Below, in pieces: positions 1 through 8,324 of a DNA stretch of 64,000 nucleotides. The notes under the pieces are model-generated. The model saw only the letters and a list, made by a program, of their open reading frames with translations, ran no database searches and was not told where the DNA came from. The DNA is from Gaiellasilicea sp963802765 (GTDB lineage: Bacteria; Actinomycetota; Thermoleophilia; Gaiellales; Gaiellaceae). Made by a program: the position numbers and the translations under genes. The number at the start of each line of letters is the position of its first letter. Positions within the stretch are counted from its first letter, which is position 1. The stretch spans positions 62,001 through 126,000 of the forward strand of contig CAWDJZ010000017.1 of assembly GCA_963802765.1 (NCBI GenBank), given 5' to 3'.

Positions 1-936
1 GCCGGTCGCGATCACAGTGACGCGCACCTCGTCGCCGAGCGCGTCGTCGATGACGGCGCCGAAGATCACGTTCGCGTTCTGGTCGGCGGCGCCGGTGACG
101 ACCTCCGCCGCCTCGTTGACCTCGAAGAGGCCGAGATCGTTGCCGCCGGTGACGTTCAGGAGGATGCCGGTCGCCCCGTCGACCGACTGCTCGAGCAGCG
201 GCGAGGAGACGGCGGTGCGGGCCGCCTCGGCGGCGCGGCTCTCGCCCGAGGCGACACCGATGCCCATCAGCGCCGAGCCGGCGTCGCGCATGATCGTGCG
301 CACGTCGGCGAAGTCGAGGTTGACGATCCCCGGCACGGTGATCAGGTCGGTGATCCCCTGGACGCCCTGCCGGAGGATGTCGTCCGCGATCCGGAACGCC
401 TCGGTGACGGGAGTCTTCTTCTCGACCACCTGCAACAGCCGGTCGTTCTCGATCACGATCAACGTGTCGACGCGGTCGCGGAGGTTCTGGATCCCGACCT
501 CCGCCTGCTCGGCTCGCCTTCGTCCCTCGAAGGCGAACGGCTTCGTGACGACGCCCACCGTCAGCGCCTCGAGCTCGCGTCCGAGCTCCGCCACGACCGG
601 CGCGCCGCCGGTACCGGTGCCACCCCCCTCGCCGGCCGTGACGAAGATCATGTCGGCGCCCTTGAGCGCCTCCTTCAGCTCGTCGCGGCTCTCCTGCGCG
701 GCAGCGAGCCCGACAGCCGGGTCGGCGCCGGCGCCGAGCCCGCGGGTCGCGTGGGAGCCGATGTGGATCTTCACGTCGGCGTCAGCCATCAGGAGCGCCT
801 GCGCGTCGGTGTTGACGGCGATGAACTCGACGCCGCCGAGACCTGCGTCGACCATGCGGTTGACGGCGTTCGTGCCGCCGCCGCCGACGCCGACGACCTT
901 GATCACCGCGAGGTAGTTGCCGGAGGAGTCTCTCAT
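1..936 (-). CDS. ftsZ: Cell division protein FtsZ (partial, C-terminus outside window)
   Basis: Tubulin-like GTPase that polymerises into the Z ring at midcell. The first 312 residues are present; the C-terminal end lies beyond base 1. Visible are the glycine-rich nucleotide-binding start GVGGGGTNAVNRM near residue 16, the tubulin signature GGGTGTG at residues 104-110 and the catalytic T7 loop NLDFADV near residue 205. The ATG at 934-936 shares one base with the TGA of ftsQ, so translation is probably coupled. It is the last visible gene of the dcw operon. No ftsA sits before it, as is usual in Actinomycetota. Identification is certain; only the 3' end is unknown. Confidence 0.97.
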   Translation of the reverse strand, partial: MRDSSGNYLAVIKVVGVGGGGTNAVNRMVDAGLGGVEFIAVNTDAQALLMADADVKIHIGSHATRGLGAGADPAVGLAAAQESRDELKEALKGADMIFVTAGEGGGTGTGGAPVVAELGRELEALTVGVVTKPFAFEGRRRAEQAEVGIQNLRDRVDTLIVIENDRLLQVVEKKTPVTEAFRIADDILRQGVQGITDLITVPGIVNLDFADVRTIMRDAGSALMGIGVASGESRAAEAARTAVSSPLLEQSVDGATGILLNVTGGNDLGLFEVNEAAEVVTGAADQNANVIFGAVIDDALGDEVRVTVIATG

Positions 937-1856
937 CAGATACCAGTCTCGATCTCGCTCGACCTGAAGCTCGAGTAGAGCATCGGGGTGTGGACGTTCC
1001 CTTCCGCGTCCAGGGTACGTCTCCTCCCCGCGCCTGTCAATCCCGACCTCAAGGCGAGGTCGAGGTCGCATTCCTCGACCTCAACCTGAGAGTTGAGGCT
1101 TTCTCCGGCCACCGGCCGCTCGGGCACGCTCACGTCCAGGTAGTCCCCCCACCCACCCAGCTGGGGCAGGACGCGGCGGGCGACCTCGAGCTTGAGGGCG
1201 AGCTCCGTCGCATCGCCGAGGCGGATCTCGAGCCGGTTGCGGAGGACGAGCGTGAGCGCGCTCCGGGTCGACGAGACGGAGGCGACGGGAACCGGCAACG
1301 GCGCCGAGACGAGCGGCGTGACGGCGACGACAGCCCGGCGCTGCAGCCCGCCGAGCGCCGCACCGAGGCGGATCTCGTCGTCGCGCCCGAGCCAGATGCG
1401 CGGGAGCGCGAGGCGGGCGCCGCGGTCGAGCTCGGCGACGACGCGGCCCCCGGAGGCCACCAGCCACGATGACGCCCCCTGGCGGAGGACGGCGACCGGG
1501 ACCTCCTCGCGAACCTCGATCCGCAGCGTGTGCGGGAAGGCTCGGTCGAATGACACCGACGCCACCATCGGCACGCTCCCGACGCGCCAACCGAGCTCCT
1601 CGACGTCCAGCCCGATCAGGCTCTCTCCGAGCACCGGTGTGAACGCTTTCCGGACCTGTGCCGCCACCTCCGGGCTCGCACCCTCGACGGCCAGCTGCCT
1701 GACGGCGAACGCGGACGTTCCGCGGGCCGCCGCATAGAGGCCGATCCCGGTGACGAGGATCAGGAGCCCGGTGAGGAGCGAGCGGCCGGAGGGAGCGAGA
1801 CGAGCCGAGCTCGGGGCGACCGACCGCGGCGCTGCGTGGGAACGGCACGACGGCAC
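936..1856 (-). CDS. ftsQ: Cell division protein FtsQ/DivIB
   Basis: Bitopic divisome protein linking cytoplasmic and periplasmic division proteins. The product has a basic cytoplasmic tail, one membrane segment (about residues 25-43, SLLTGLLILVTGIGLYAA), then a POTRA domain (FAVRQLAVEG onward) and an FtsQ beta domain. The GTG at 1856 gives 306 aa but has no clear ribosome site. The same frame stays open, with an Arg-rich stretch, up to a CTG at 1952 that would form a CTGA overlap with the murB stop, so the true start may be further upstream. The stop overlaps the ftsZ start by one base. Sequence identity in this family is low; the call rests on the topology, the POTRA-like block and the position between murB and ftsZ. 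Confidence 0.88.
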   Translation of the reverse strand: MPSCRSHAAPRSVAPSSARLAPSGRSLLTGLLILVTGIGLYAAARGTSAFAVRQLAVEGASPEVAAQVRKAFTPVLGESLIGLDVEELGWRVGSVPMVASVSFDRAFPHTLRIEVREEVPVAVLRQGASSWLVASGGRVVAELDRGARLALPRIWLGRDDEIRLGAALGGLQRRAVVAVTPLVSAPLPVPVASVSSTRSALTLVLRNRLEIRLGDATELALKLEVARRVLPQLGGWGDYLDVSVPERPVAGESLNSQVEVEECDLDLALRSGLTGAGRRRTLDAEGNVHTPMLYSSFRSSEIETGI

Positions 1857-1948
1857 TTGCCGCGCGCGCGCGCGGACGCGAGCGACTGCGTGATCTCCCT
1901 CCGGCCACCGAGGCGGCTTTCGCCGCCGCCGCGGTGCTTCCTGCGCGG

Positions 1949-2812
1949 TCAGATCACGCCGAGGAACTCGACCTCGTGCACGAGCTCGACGCCGAAGCGC
2001 TCGCGGGCACGCCGGCGCGCCTCGGTCATGAGGACGAGCGCGTCCGCCGTCGTCGCGCCGCCGGCGTTCTCGATGAAGTTGGCGTGCTTGGGCGAGACGA
2101 CGGCGCCGCCGACCGCGTGCCCCTTGAGCCCGCACTCCTCGAGCATCCGGCCCGCGCCGAGCTCGTGCTCGGGGTTCTTGAAGACACTGCCGAAGGTCCG
2201 CTTGTTCGTCGGCTGCGTTGCCTTGCGCTGCGCGATCAGCTCGGCGACACGCGCCTTGATCTTCTCGACCGGCCGCGGCTCGAGCCGGTACTCGACCTCG
2301 GCGACGACCTGGCCGTGACGGAGCTCGGAGTGCCGGTACGAGAGTCCGAGCTCGGCCGGGGTCAGCCAGCCGGCGCCGTCCGCGGTCACGACCCGTGCCC
2401 GGACGAGGATCTCAGACCAGTCGCTGCCGTACGCGCCCGCATTCATCCAGACGCCGCCGCCGGCGGTGCCTGGGATCGCGCAGGCGAACTCGAAACCGCC
2501 GAGGCCCGCGGAACGGGCTTGGTGCAGGCAGACCGCGTTGGTCGCGCCGCCGCCCGCAACCAGCCTCTCACCTTCGACGCGCACCCCGGCCAGGTCACCA
2601 GCCAGCCGGAGCACGAGCGCGTCGACCCCTTCGTCCGCCGCGAGCAGATTCGAGCCGAGCCCGACAGTCGCGACCTGCAGGTCCCGCTCGGCCGCCCACA
2701 CGAGCGCCTGCTCGAGCTCCGCCAACGTCGCCGGCTTTGCGAATGCCGTCGCCGGCCCACCCGTGCCGATCGTCGTCAGCTTCGCAAGCGGAACGCCTTC
2801 CTCGATCCTCAC
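1949..2812 (-). CDS. murB: UDP-N-acetylenolpyruvoylglucosamine reductase MurB
   Basis: FAD- and NADPH-dependent reductase making UDP-N-acetylmuramic acid in the cytoplasm. The 287 aa product shows the FAD-binding GLGSNLL (about residue 51), IPGTAGGGVWMNAGAYG (about 113), RKATQP and the active-site serine in FGSVFKNP (about 208), and ends with the HANFIEN and EVEFLG blocks. It is a short type II MurB. The GTG start at 2812 lies in a GTGA context, where the murC stop would be expected, but the murC frame as read misses that stop and runs 218 bases into murB. It lies between murC and ftsQ in the dcw operon. Confidence 0.96.
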   Translation of the reverse strand: MRIEEGVPLAKLTTIGTGGPATAFAKPATLAELEQALVWAAERDLQVATVGLGSNLLAADEGVDALVLRLAGDLAGVRVEGERLVAGGGATNAVCLHQARSAGLGGFEFACAIPGTAGGGVWMNAGAYGSDWSEILVRARVVTADGAGWLTPAELGLSYRHSELRHGQVVAEVEYRLEPRPVEKIKARVAELIAQRKATQPTNKRTFGSVFKNPEHELGAGRMLEECGLKGHAVGGAVVSPKHANFIENAGGATTADALVLMTEARRRARERFGVELVHEVEFLGVI

Positions 2813-3971
2813 CGAGTGCCTCCAGCACGAGCGGGCCCGCCCGGTCGACGTCGCCGGCGCCCACCGTGAGCACGAGGTCGCCCGGACGCGCCCACGATGC
2901 CACGATGCGCGCGCCGTCCTCGACGCTCGGCGCCCAGCCGGCCCGCACGCCCGGGCGGAGCGCGTCCACCACGAGCTTGCCGCCGACGCCGTCCACCGGC
3001 TCTTCGCGGGCGCGGTAGATCTCTGTCACGCAGGCGGCGTCGGCAGTCGAGAGCGCAGCGCCGAGCTCGTGGGCGAGGTGGCGCGTGCGCGAGTAGAGGT
3101 GAGGCTGGAAGAGGACGAGCACGCGGCCGTCGGTCCGCTCACGGGCCGCGGCCACGGTCGCCTCGATCTCGGACGGATGGTGCGCGTAGTCGTCCACCAC
3201 CGTCACCCCCGCCCCTTGGCCGACGACCTCGAAGCGGCGGCCGGCACCACGGAAACGTGCGAGCGCGGGCTCGGCGTCCGCGCGCGCGACTCCGGCGAGC
3301 TCGAGTGCGGCGAGCGCCGTGGCTGCGTTGATGCGGTTGTGCTCGCCGGGCAGCGCCAGCTCGAACGAGACCGGCTGGAGCTCCCAGCCGCGAACGACCT
3401 GCGGGGCCGCCTCGAGCCAGCGCTCGAACAGCTCCCCGACTTCGGCCGCGGAAGCGAAGGTCGAGTGATGGTCGAGCTCGACGTTCGTGACCACCGCGAT
3501 CTCCGGCCGGAGACGCTCGACGGTCCGGTCGGACTCGTCGCCCTCGACGACGAGCCATCCCTCGCCCGCGCCCGCGTTGCCCCCGAGCTGCGGGATCTCG
3601 CCGCCGACGAGCCAGGCGGGATCGAGACCGAGCTCGCTGAGCGTGAACGCAATCATCGCCGTGGTCGTCGTCTTCCCGTGCGCGCCCGCGACGACGATCG
3701 CGCGGCGCAGCGAGACGAGCTCGGCGAGAAACTCGGCCCGTGGCGTGCCGGCAACAGACGGGTACGCGCTCGACACGACCACCTCCCAGCCCTCGGGAAC
3801 GACGGGCTCGGGGGCGAGCACGATCTCGACGCCTGCGAGCGGTGCAAGGTACGGCGTCTCGTGCCGGTCCCAGCCTCCGACCTCGGCTCCCCAGGCGCGC
3901 GCGAGGAACGCGTACGAGGAGAGGCCCGCCCCGCCGATGCCGACGAACCAGATCCGCCTACCGTCGAGCAA
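2595..3971 (-). CDS. murC: UDP-N-acetylmuramate-L-alanine ligase MurC (probable 1-nt deletion near its end)
   Basis: ATP-dependent ligase adding L-alanine to UDP-MurNAc. It has the Rossmann start FVGIGGAGLSSYAF, the P-loop AGAHGKTTTTAM (about residue 94), GDESDRT, TNVELDHH, and the C-terminal domain with DDYAHHPSEIEAT and FQPHLYSRT. The TTG start at 3971 overlaps the murG stop by 14 bases. Homology ends at about residue 386 (PLVLEALG); the following 72 residues are an Arg/Gly/Ala-rich tail read out of frame over murB. One extra G in the run before 2811 would give a TGA inside GTGA at the murB start, matching the other junctions, so I infer a sequencing deletion. Without the tail the protein is compact (about 387 aa), lacking part of the usual central domain. 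Confidence 0.92.
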   Translation of the reverse strand: MLDGRRIWFVGIGGAGLSSYAFLARAWGAEVGGWDRHETPYLAPLAGVEIVLAPEPVVPEGWEVVVSSAYPSVAGTPRAEFLAELVSLRRAIVVAGAHGKTTTTAMIAFTLSELGLDPAWLVGGEIPQLGGNAGAGEGWLVVEGDESDRTVERLRPEIAVVTNVELDHHSTFASAAEVGELFERWLEAAPQVVRGWELQPVSFELALPGEHNRINAATALAALELAGVARADAEPALARFRGAGRRFEVVGQGAGVTVVDDYAHHPSEIEATVAAARERTDGRVLVLFQPHLYSRTRHLAHELGAALSTADAACVTEIYRAREEPVDGVGGKLVVDALRPGVRAGWAPSVEDGARIVASWARPGDLVLTVGAGDVDRAGPLVLEALGEDRGRRSACEADDDRHGWAGDGIRKAGDVGGARAGARVGGRAGPAGRDCRARLESARGGRRGRRARAPAGW

Positions 3972-5046
3972 GCGTGATCAGCTCCTCCGCGATCTCGGAC
4001 GCCGCCTCCGGCCGCGCCATCGACAGCATCGCGGCTCGCATCGACGCGAGCCGAGCCTGGTCGCCGAGCAGCTCCTCGACGAGCGCGGGCACGCGCGGGA
4101 GCTCGGCCTCAGGAACCACGACCGCGCCGCCCCCGCGCTCGAAGTGCCGTGCATTGTGCGTCTGGTGGTCCCCCGTCGCGTGCGGGTAGGGAACGAGAAC
4201 GGCGGGCGTCCCGGCGGCGGCGAGCTCCCACACTGTTCCCCCGGCGCGGGAGACGGCCAGGTCGGGGGCCGCCAGCGCCGCGCCGAACTCGGTCGTCGAC
4301 GGCACGAGGACGTAGTCCTCCCGGCGGACGCGCGAGCGGAGCCGCTCGTAGTCGCGCTCCCCGGAGAGGTGGAGGACGGCAGGACCGGCGTCGGCGTACG
4401 CCCCGATCGCAAAGTCGTTGAGGCTGCGGGCGCCGGCGAGCGCACCGAAGACCGCGATCGCAGGTCCTTCCGGGGGTAGCCCGAAGCGGCGCCTACCCTC
4501 GGGCTGGGAGACGCCGCGATGAGCGGCGGGCACCGGTCGGCCGGTAACCCGGTACTTCGCGCCGTCACGCCCTGGGATCCCGTAGGCGAGGAAGACGCGG
4601 CGTGCGAAGGGCGCGGCGAGGCGGTTCGCGAGCCCGAAGTGCGCGTCGGCCTCCGTCAGTGCTGCGGGCAGCTTGCGCCGCCATGCGGCGTAGACCATCG
4701 GGCCGGCGACGTAGCCGCCGCCGCCGAGGACGACGTGCGGGCGACGCCGCTTCAGGATCTCGGCGCACGCGCGCGGCGCCCGGCCGGCGGTGATCAGTGC
4801 ACGCAGGAGCTCCACAGAGGGCCGCCGGGGAAAGCCCGCGATCTCGAAGGTGTCGAGCTCGTAGCCCGCCTCGGGGACGAGCCTAGCCTCGACGCGATCC
4901 GGCGACCCGGCGAACGTCACCGTGGCGCCGCGTTCGAGCAGCGCCTCGGCGACGGCGAGCGACGGCAGGACGTGACCGGCCGTTCCTCCGGCTGCGATCA
5001 GACACCGCAGCTCCTCGCCTTGCATACGACTGGGGGGCGCGCTCAT
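3958..5046 (-). CDS. murG: Undecaprenyldiphospho-muramoylpentapeptide beta-N-acetylglucosaminyltransferase MurG
   Basis: Membrane-associated GT-B glycosyltransferase that adds GlcNAc to lipid I, giving lipid II. The 362 aa product has the N-terminal glycine loop AAGGTAGHVLPSLAVAEAL (lipid-acceptor side), LGGGGYVAGPM, and the donor-site block SRAGGTVWELAAAGTPAV followed by PHATGDHQTHNA. The ATG at 5046 lies in an ATGA context where the ftsW stop is expected; a second in-frame ATG at 5025 is possible. The stop overlaps the murC TTG start. The family-typical GGSLG loop is replaced by GALAGARSLN, but everything else is standard. Confidence 0.95.
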   Translation of the reverse strand: MSAPPSRMQGEELRCLIAAGGTAGHVLPSLAVAEALLERGATVTFAGSPDRVEARLVPEAGYELDTFEIAGFPRRPSVELLRALITAGRAPRACAEILKRRRPHVVLGGGGYVAGPMVYAAWRRKLPAALTEADAHFGLANRLAAPFARRVFLAYGIPGRDGAKYRVTGRPVPAAHRGVSQPEGRRRFGLPPEGPAIAVFGALAGARSLNDFAIGAYADAGPAVLHLSGERDYERLRSRVRREDYVLVPSTTEFGAALAAPDLAVSRAGGTVWELAAAGTPAVLVPYPHATGDHQTHNARHFERGGGAVVVPEAELPRVPALVEELLGDQARLASMRAAMLSMARPEAASEIAEELITLARR

Positions 5047-6130
5047 CGACCGCGATGTTAAGGAGGATGCCGACGCAGGCGAGCAGGACGACGAGGCTCG
5101 AGCCGCCGTACGAGACAAACGGCAGCGGGATTCCCGTCAGCGGAGCCACGCCGAGGACGGCCGCTAGGTTCACGGCAGCCTGGCCGCAGACGAGCGAGGT
5201 GATGCCCGCGGCGAGCAGCTTCCCGAACGGGTCGCGGCAGTGCAGCGCGACGCCGAAGCCCACGACGGCGAAGGTCGCGAAGGCCGCGATCACGAACGTG
5301 ACGCCGATCAGACCGAGCTCCTCGCCGATCACGGCGAGGATCATGTCCGTCTGCTGCTCGGGCAGGTAGTTGATCTTCTGGACGCCCTCGCCGAGGCCTT
5401 TGCCCGTGATCCCGCCCGACCCGAGCCCGATCAGGGCCTGCACCGACTGGAAGCCGGCGTTCTCCGGATCGGACCAGGGGTCGAGGAAGCTGAAGATGCG
5501 GGCGCGCCGGTACGGCTCGAGCCAGATTGCGACGAGGCCCGCCGCGAGCGCGATCCCGCCCGCCGGCAGGAGCACGCGCCCGGGCGTGCCCGCGACGACG
5601 AGGATCCCGACCAGCATCAGCAAGAGTGAGATGGTCGTCCCGAGGTCCGGCTCGACCACGATCAGGAGCGCGAACACGGACGCAAGCAGCCCGACGGGCT
5701 TCCACAGCTCGCCGAGCGTCCGCGGCGCGCCGTTGCGCGCCAGATAGGCGGCGGCGAAGACGAGGAGCGCAAGCTTGGCGAGCTCCGACGGCTGGAAGGT
5801 GAGCGGCCCCGCGGTGAGCCACCGTTTCGCACCGTTGATCTCAGGCGCGACGACGAGCACGGTGACGCACAGGACGAGCGCCGCGAGGACGAGCGCGGGT
5901 GCGACGGCACGCAGCCGTCGGTGGTCGAAGCGGGAGGCGAGGAGCAGTAGCGCGACGCCGGCGAGCGCGTAGACGCCCTGTCGCTTCAGGAAGGTGACCG
6001 GGTCGCCGTGGCCGAGCGCCGCGGCCGCCGAGGTCGCGCTGTAGATCATCACGAGCCCGAACGCGACCAGCCCGAGCGTGACGAGGACGAGCAGCCGCTG
6101 CTCGAGCTGGCCTCGCTGGGACGACTTCAC
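4883..6130 (-). CDS. ftsW: Lipid II polymerase / septal SEDS protein FtsW (probable 1-nt deletion at 3' end)
   Basis: SEDS-family glycosyltransferase that works with FtsI in septal peptidoglycan synthesis. Multiple membrane helices are visible, with SEDS hallmarks KRWLTAGPLTFQPSELAKLA, VVEPDLGTT, GFQSVQALIGLGSGGITGKG and GIPLPFVSYGGSS. The GTG start at 6130 forms a GTGA overlap with the murD stop. The last helix ends at about residue 358 (GILLNIAV). The remaining tail of over 50 residues is Arg-rich and lies over murG out of frame. A single restored base near 5045-5055 would end FtsW at the TGA inside the ATGA of the murG start, giving 362 aa, so the tail is probably an artefact. Membership of FtsW rather than RodA rests on operon position. 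Confidence 0.94.
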   Translation of the reverse strand: MKSSQRGQLEQRLLVLVTLGLVAFGLVMIYSATSAAAALGHGDPVTFLKRQGVYALAGVALLLLASRFDHRRLRAVAPALVLAALVLCVTVLVVAPEINGAKRWLTAGPLTFQPSELAKLALLVFAAAYLARNGAPRTLGELWKPVGLLASVFALLIVVEPDLGTTISLLLMLVGILVVAGTPGRVLLPAGGIALAAGLVAIWLEPYRRARIFSFLDPWSDPENAGFQSVQALIGLGSGGITGKGLGEGVQKINYLPEQQTDMILAVIGEELGLIGVTFVIAAFATFAVVGFGVALHCRDPFGKLLAAGITSLVCGQAAVNLAAVLGVAPLTGIPLPFVSYGGSSLVVLLACVGILLNIAVDERAPQSYARRGAAVSDRSRRNGRSRPAVARRRRGAARTRRHGDVRRVAGSRRG

Positions 6131-7314
6131 CCTTGGAGGTTCTCTACGAGCCTCCTGAACTCCTCTCCGCGGTGCTCGAAGTCCCGGAACTGGTCGTAGC
6201 TCGCGCACGCCGGCGAGAGGAGGACGACGTCGCCCGGCCGGGCGGCGCTCGCTGCCTCCCCCACGGCGCGCTCGAGCGTCGTCGCGAGCAGGAACGGCAC
6301 GCCCGCCTGGGCGAGGTCGTCCGCGAGCGGCTCGGCCGCCTCCCCGATCAGGTAGGCGGTCTGGACGTTCGCGCGTGCGACCTCGTCGGCGAACGCGTCG
6401 AAGCGCTCGCCCTTGAGCGAGCCGCCGAGGATGAGGTGCAGCGGCGCGTCGAACGCGGTCAGGGCACGCCGGGCCGCCGCGGTGTTCGTCGCCTTCGAGT
6501 CGTTGACGTAACGGACGCCGCCGCGTTCGGCGACGAGCTCGAGCCGGTGCGGCACGCCTGGAAAGCCGACGAGCGCCGCCGCGATCTCGTCGTCGGTGAG
6601 GCCGAGGGCGCGCGCGGCCGCCGTGGCGGCGACGGCGTTCTCGCGGTTGTGCGGCCCGGGAATCAGCGGCTCGGCGGGGAGGTCGTCGTCCCCCGAGAAC
6701 TCCACCCGCCGTCCCTCGCCGGGGATCGCGCCGAAGCCGCGCGGGACGATCGCGACGTCCTCGGACGTCTGGTTCTCGAAGATGCGCAGCTTCGCCCGCC
6801 GGTAGGCCTCGAAGCTGCCGTGCCGGTCGAGATGGTCCGGCTCGAGGTTGAGCAAGACGGCGACGTGTGGCCGGAAGTCGACGATGTCCTCGAGCTGGAA
6901 GCTCGACAGCTCGCAGACGATCGGCAGGTTCGGCGCGCTCGAGTCGACGAGCTCGGAGAGCGCCCGGCCCACGTTCCCGGCCGTGGGAGCCGGGATCATC
7001 GCCCCGAGGAGCTCCGTCGTCGTGGTCTTGCCGTTCGTCCCGGTGACGCCCACGATCGGGTTCTCCAGGAACCGCGACGCGAGCTCGATTTCGCTCCAGA
7101 CGGGAATCCCGCGCTCGCGCGCCGCCACGACGAGCGGCGCCTCCCCCGGCACGCCGGGGCTCTTGACGAGCACCTCCACGCCGTCGAGCAGGCCGAGCTC
7201 GCCGTCGTTCCCGAGCGTGCGGTCCGCCGCGACCACCTCGACGCCGCGCGCCTCGAGCGCCGCCCGCGCCGCCTGTCCGGAACGTGCGAGGCCGAGCACG
7301 AGGACCCGCTTCAC
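6127..7314 (-). CDS. murD: UDP-N-acetylmuramoylalanine-D-glutamate ligase MurD
   Basis: Cytoplasmic Mur ligase adding D-glutamate to UDP-MurNAc-L-Ala. The 395 aa product begins with a Rossmann motif LVLGLARSGQAAR, then the ATP P-loop GVTGTNGKTTTTELL (about residue 100), CELSSFQLE, LNLEPDHLDRH, and the ligase C-terminal domain with YVNDSKATN and LILGGSLKG, ending at LLSPACASYDQF. The GTG start at 7314 overlaps the mraY stop as GTGA, and the TGA at 6127 overlaps the ftsW GTG in the same way. It is intact and has the usual length for shorter actinobacterial MurD proteins. Confidence 0.96.
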   Translation of the reverse strand: MKRVLVLGLARSGQAARAALEARGVEVVAADRTLGNDGELGLLDGVEVLVKSPGVPGEAPLVVAARERGIPVWSEIELASRFLENPIVGVTGTNGKTTTTELLGAMIPAPTAGNVGRALSELVDSSAPNLPIVCELSSFQLEDIVDFRPHVAVLLNLEPDHLDRHGSFEAYRRAKLRIFENQTSEDVAIVPRGFGAIPGEGRRVEFSGDDDLPAEPLIPGPHNRENAVAATAAARALGLTDDEIAAALVGFPGVPHRLELVAERGGVRYVNDSKATNTAAARRALTAFDAPLHLILGGSLKGERFDAFADEVARANVQTAYLIGEAAEPLADDLAQAGVPFLLATTLERAVGEAASAARPGDVVLLSPACASYDQFRDFEHRGEEFRRLVENLQG

Positions 7315-8324
7315 AGGCGGAACTGGAGGTAGTAGCGGTAGTAGAGGACGAAGCCGCAGGCGGCGAGGATCGCGGCGACGATCCAGAACCGGACCATGAT
7401 CTTCGTCTCCGACCAGGCCTTCATCTCGAAGTGATGGTGGATCGGGGCGATCAGGAAGACGCGGCGGCCCCAGTACCTGAAGCTGACCGTCTGGATGATC
7501 ACGGAGAGCGCCTCGACGACGTAGATGCCCGCGATCAGGAGGAGCAGCGCCTCCGTGCCGGTGACGATCGCGAAGCCGGCAAGGGCGCCGCCGAAGGCCA
7601 TCGAGCCGGTGTCGCCCATGAAGAGCTCGGCGGGGAAGGCGTTGTACCAGAGGAACCCGATCGCAGCCCCGATCAGCGCCGCCGCGAGGATCGCGAGGTC
7701 GAGGTGGAAGTCCGCGCGCGCCCCTACGTCGCCGGAGCGGATGTAGGCGATCACGTTGATCGAAAGAAATGTCAGGAGCGCGATGATCCCGGTGCCCGCC
7801 GCGAGCCCGTCGAGGCCGTCCGTGAGGTTGGCCCCGTTGGCGGCGCCGGCGATCACGAGAAAGAGGAAGGGGTAGTAGAACCAGCCGAGAGGGATGTCGA
7901 CGTCCGCGACCGGGATGTAGATCGACGTGTCGAGCCGCGACTGCTCCGAGACGGCGAAGCCGACCACGATCGTGATCGCAGCGAGCAGGAGCAGCTTCCA
8001 ACGGCCCTGGAGCCCCAACGAGCGTCGGTGGCGGACCTTGATGAAGTCGTCGGCGAACCCGATCGCGCCACATGCGACGGTGAGGAAGAGCACGGTCAGC
8101 GCCGGCAGGGTGAACCTGGAGAGAGCGAGGAACGGGAGCGCCGCGCAGAGCAGGATCAGGAGACCGCCCATCACGGGCGTTCCCTGTTTGACCACGTGTC
8201 CCGCCGGACCGTCCTCGCGGATCGGCTGCCCCAGCTCGTTCCGGCGAAGGAACTCGATGAACTTCGGCCCGATCACGACGGAGACGACCATGGCGATCAG
8301 GCCGGCGATGAAGACTCGGACCAT
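7311..8324 (-). CDS. mraY: Phospho-N-acetylmuramoyl-pentapeptide-transferase MraY
   Basis: Integral membrane enzyme transferring phospho-MurNAc-pentapeptide from UDP to undecaprenyl phosphate, giving lipid I. The 337 aa product has about ten membrane helices. Signature motifs are KQGTPVMGGLL (about residue 48), GFADDFIKV with the Mg2+-binding Asp pair (about 98), NGANLTDGLDGLAAG, GDTGSMAFGGAL and the cytoplasmic APIHHHFE near residue 300. The ATG start at 8324 shares a base with the murF TGA. The stop overlaps murD as GTGA. Confidence 0.97.
   Translation of the reverse strand: MVRVFIAGLIAMVVSVVIGPKFIEFLRRNELGQPIREDGPAGHVVKQGTPVMGGLLILLCAALPFLALSRFTLPALTVLFLTVACGAIGFADDFIKVRHRRSLGLQGRWKLLLLAAITIVVGFAVSEQSRLDTSIYIPVADVDIPLGWFYYPFLFLVIAGAANGANLTDGLDGLAAGTGIIALLTFLSINVIAYIRSGDVGARADFHLDLAILAAALIGAAIGFLWYNAFPAELFMGDTGSMAFGGALAGFAIVTGTEALLLLIAGIYVVEALSVIIQTVSFRYWGRRVFLIAPIHHHFEMKAWSETKIMVRFWIVAAILAACGFVLYYRYYLQFRL

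Noticed and set aside
2595..2812. A murC-murB gene fusion or functional C-terminal extension of MurC
   Set aside because: The overlapping tail is in a different frame from murB, Arg/Gly/Ala-rich and without family resemblance; one restored base puts the stop where the operon style predicts.
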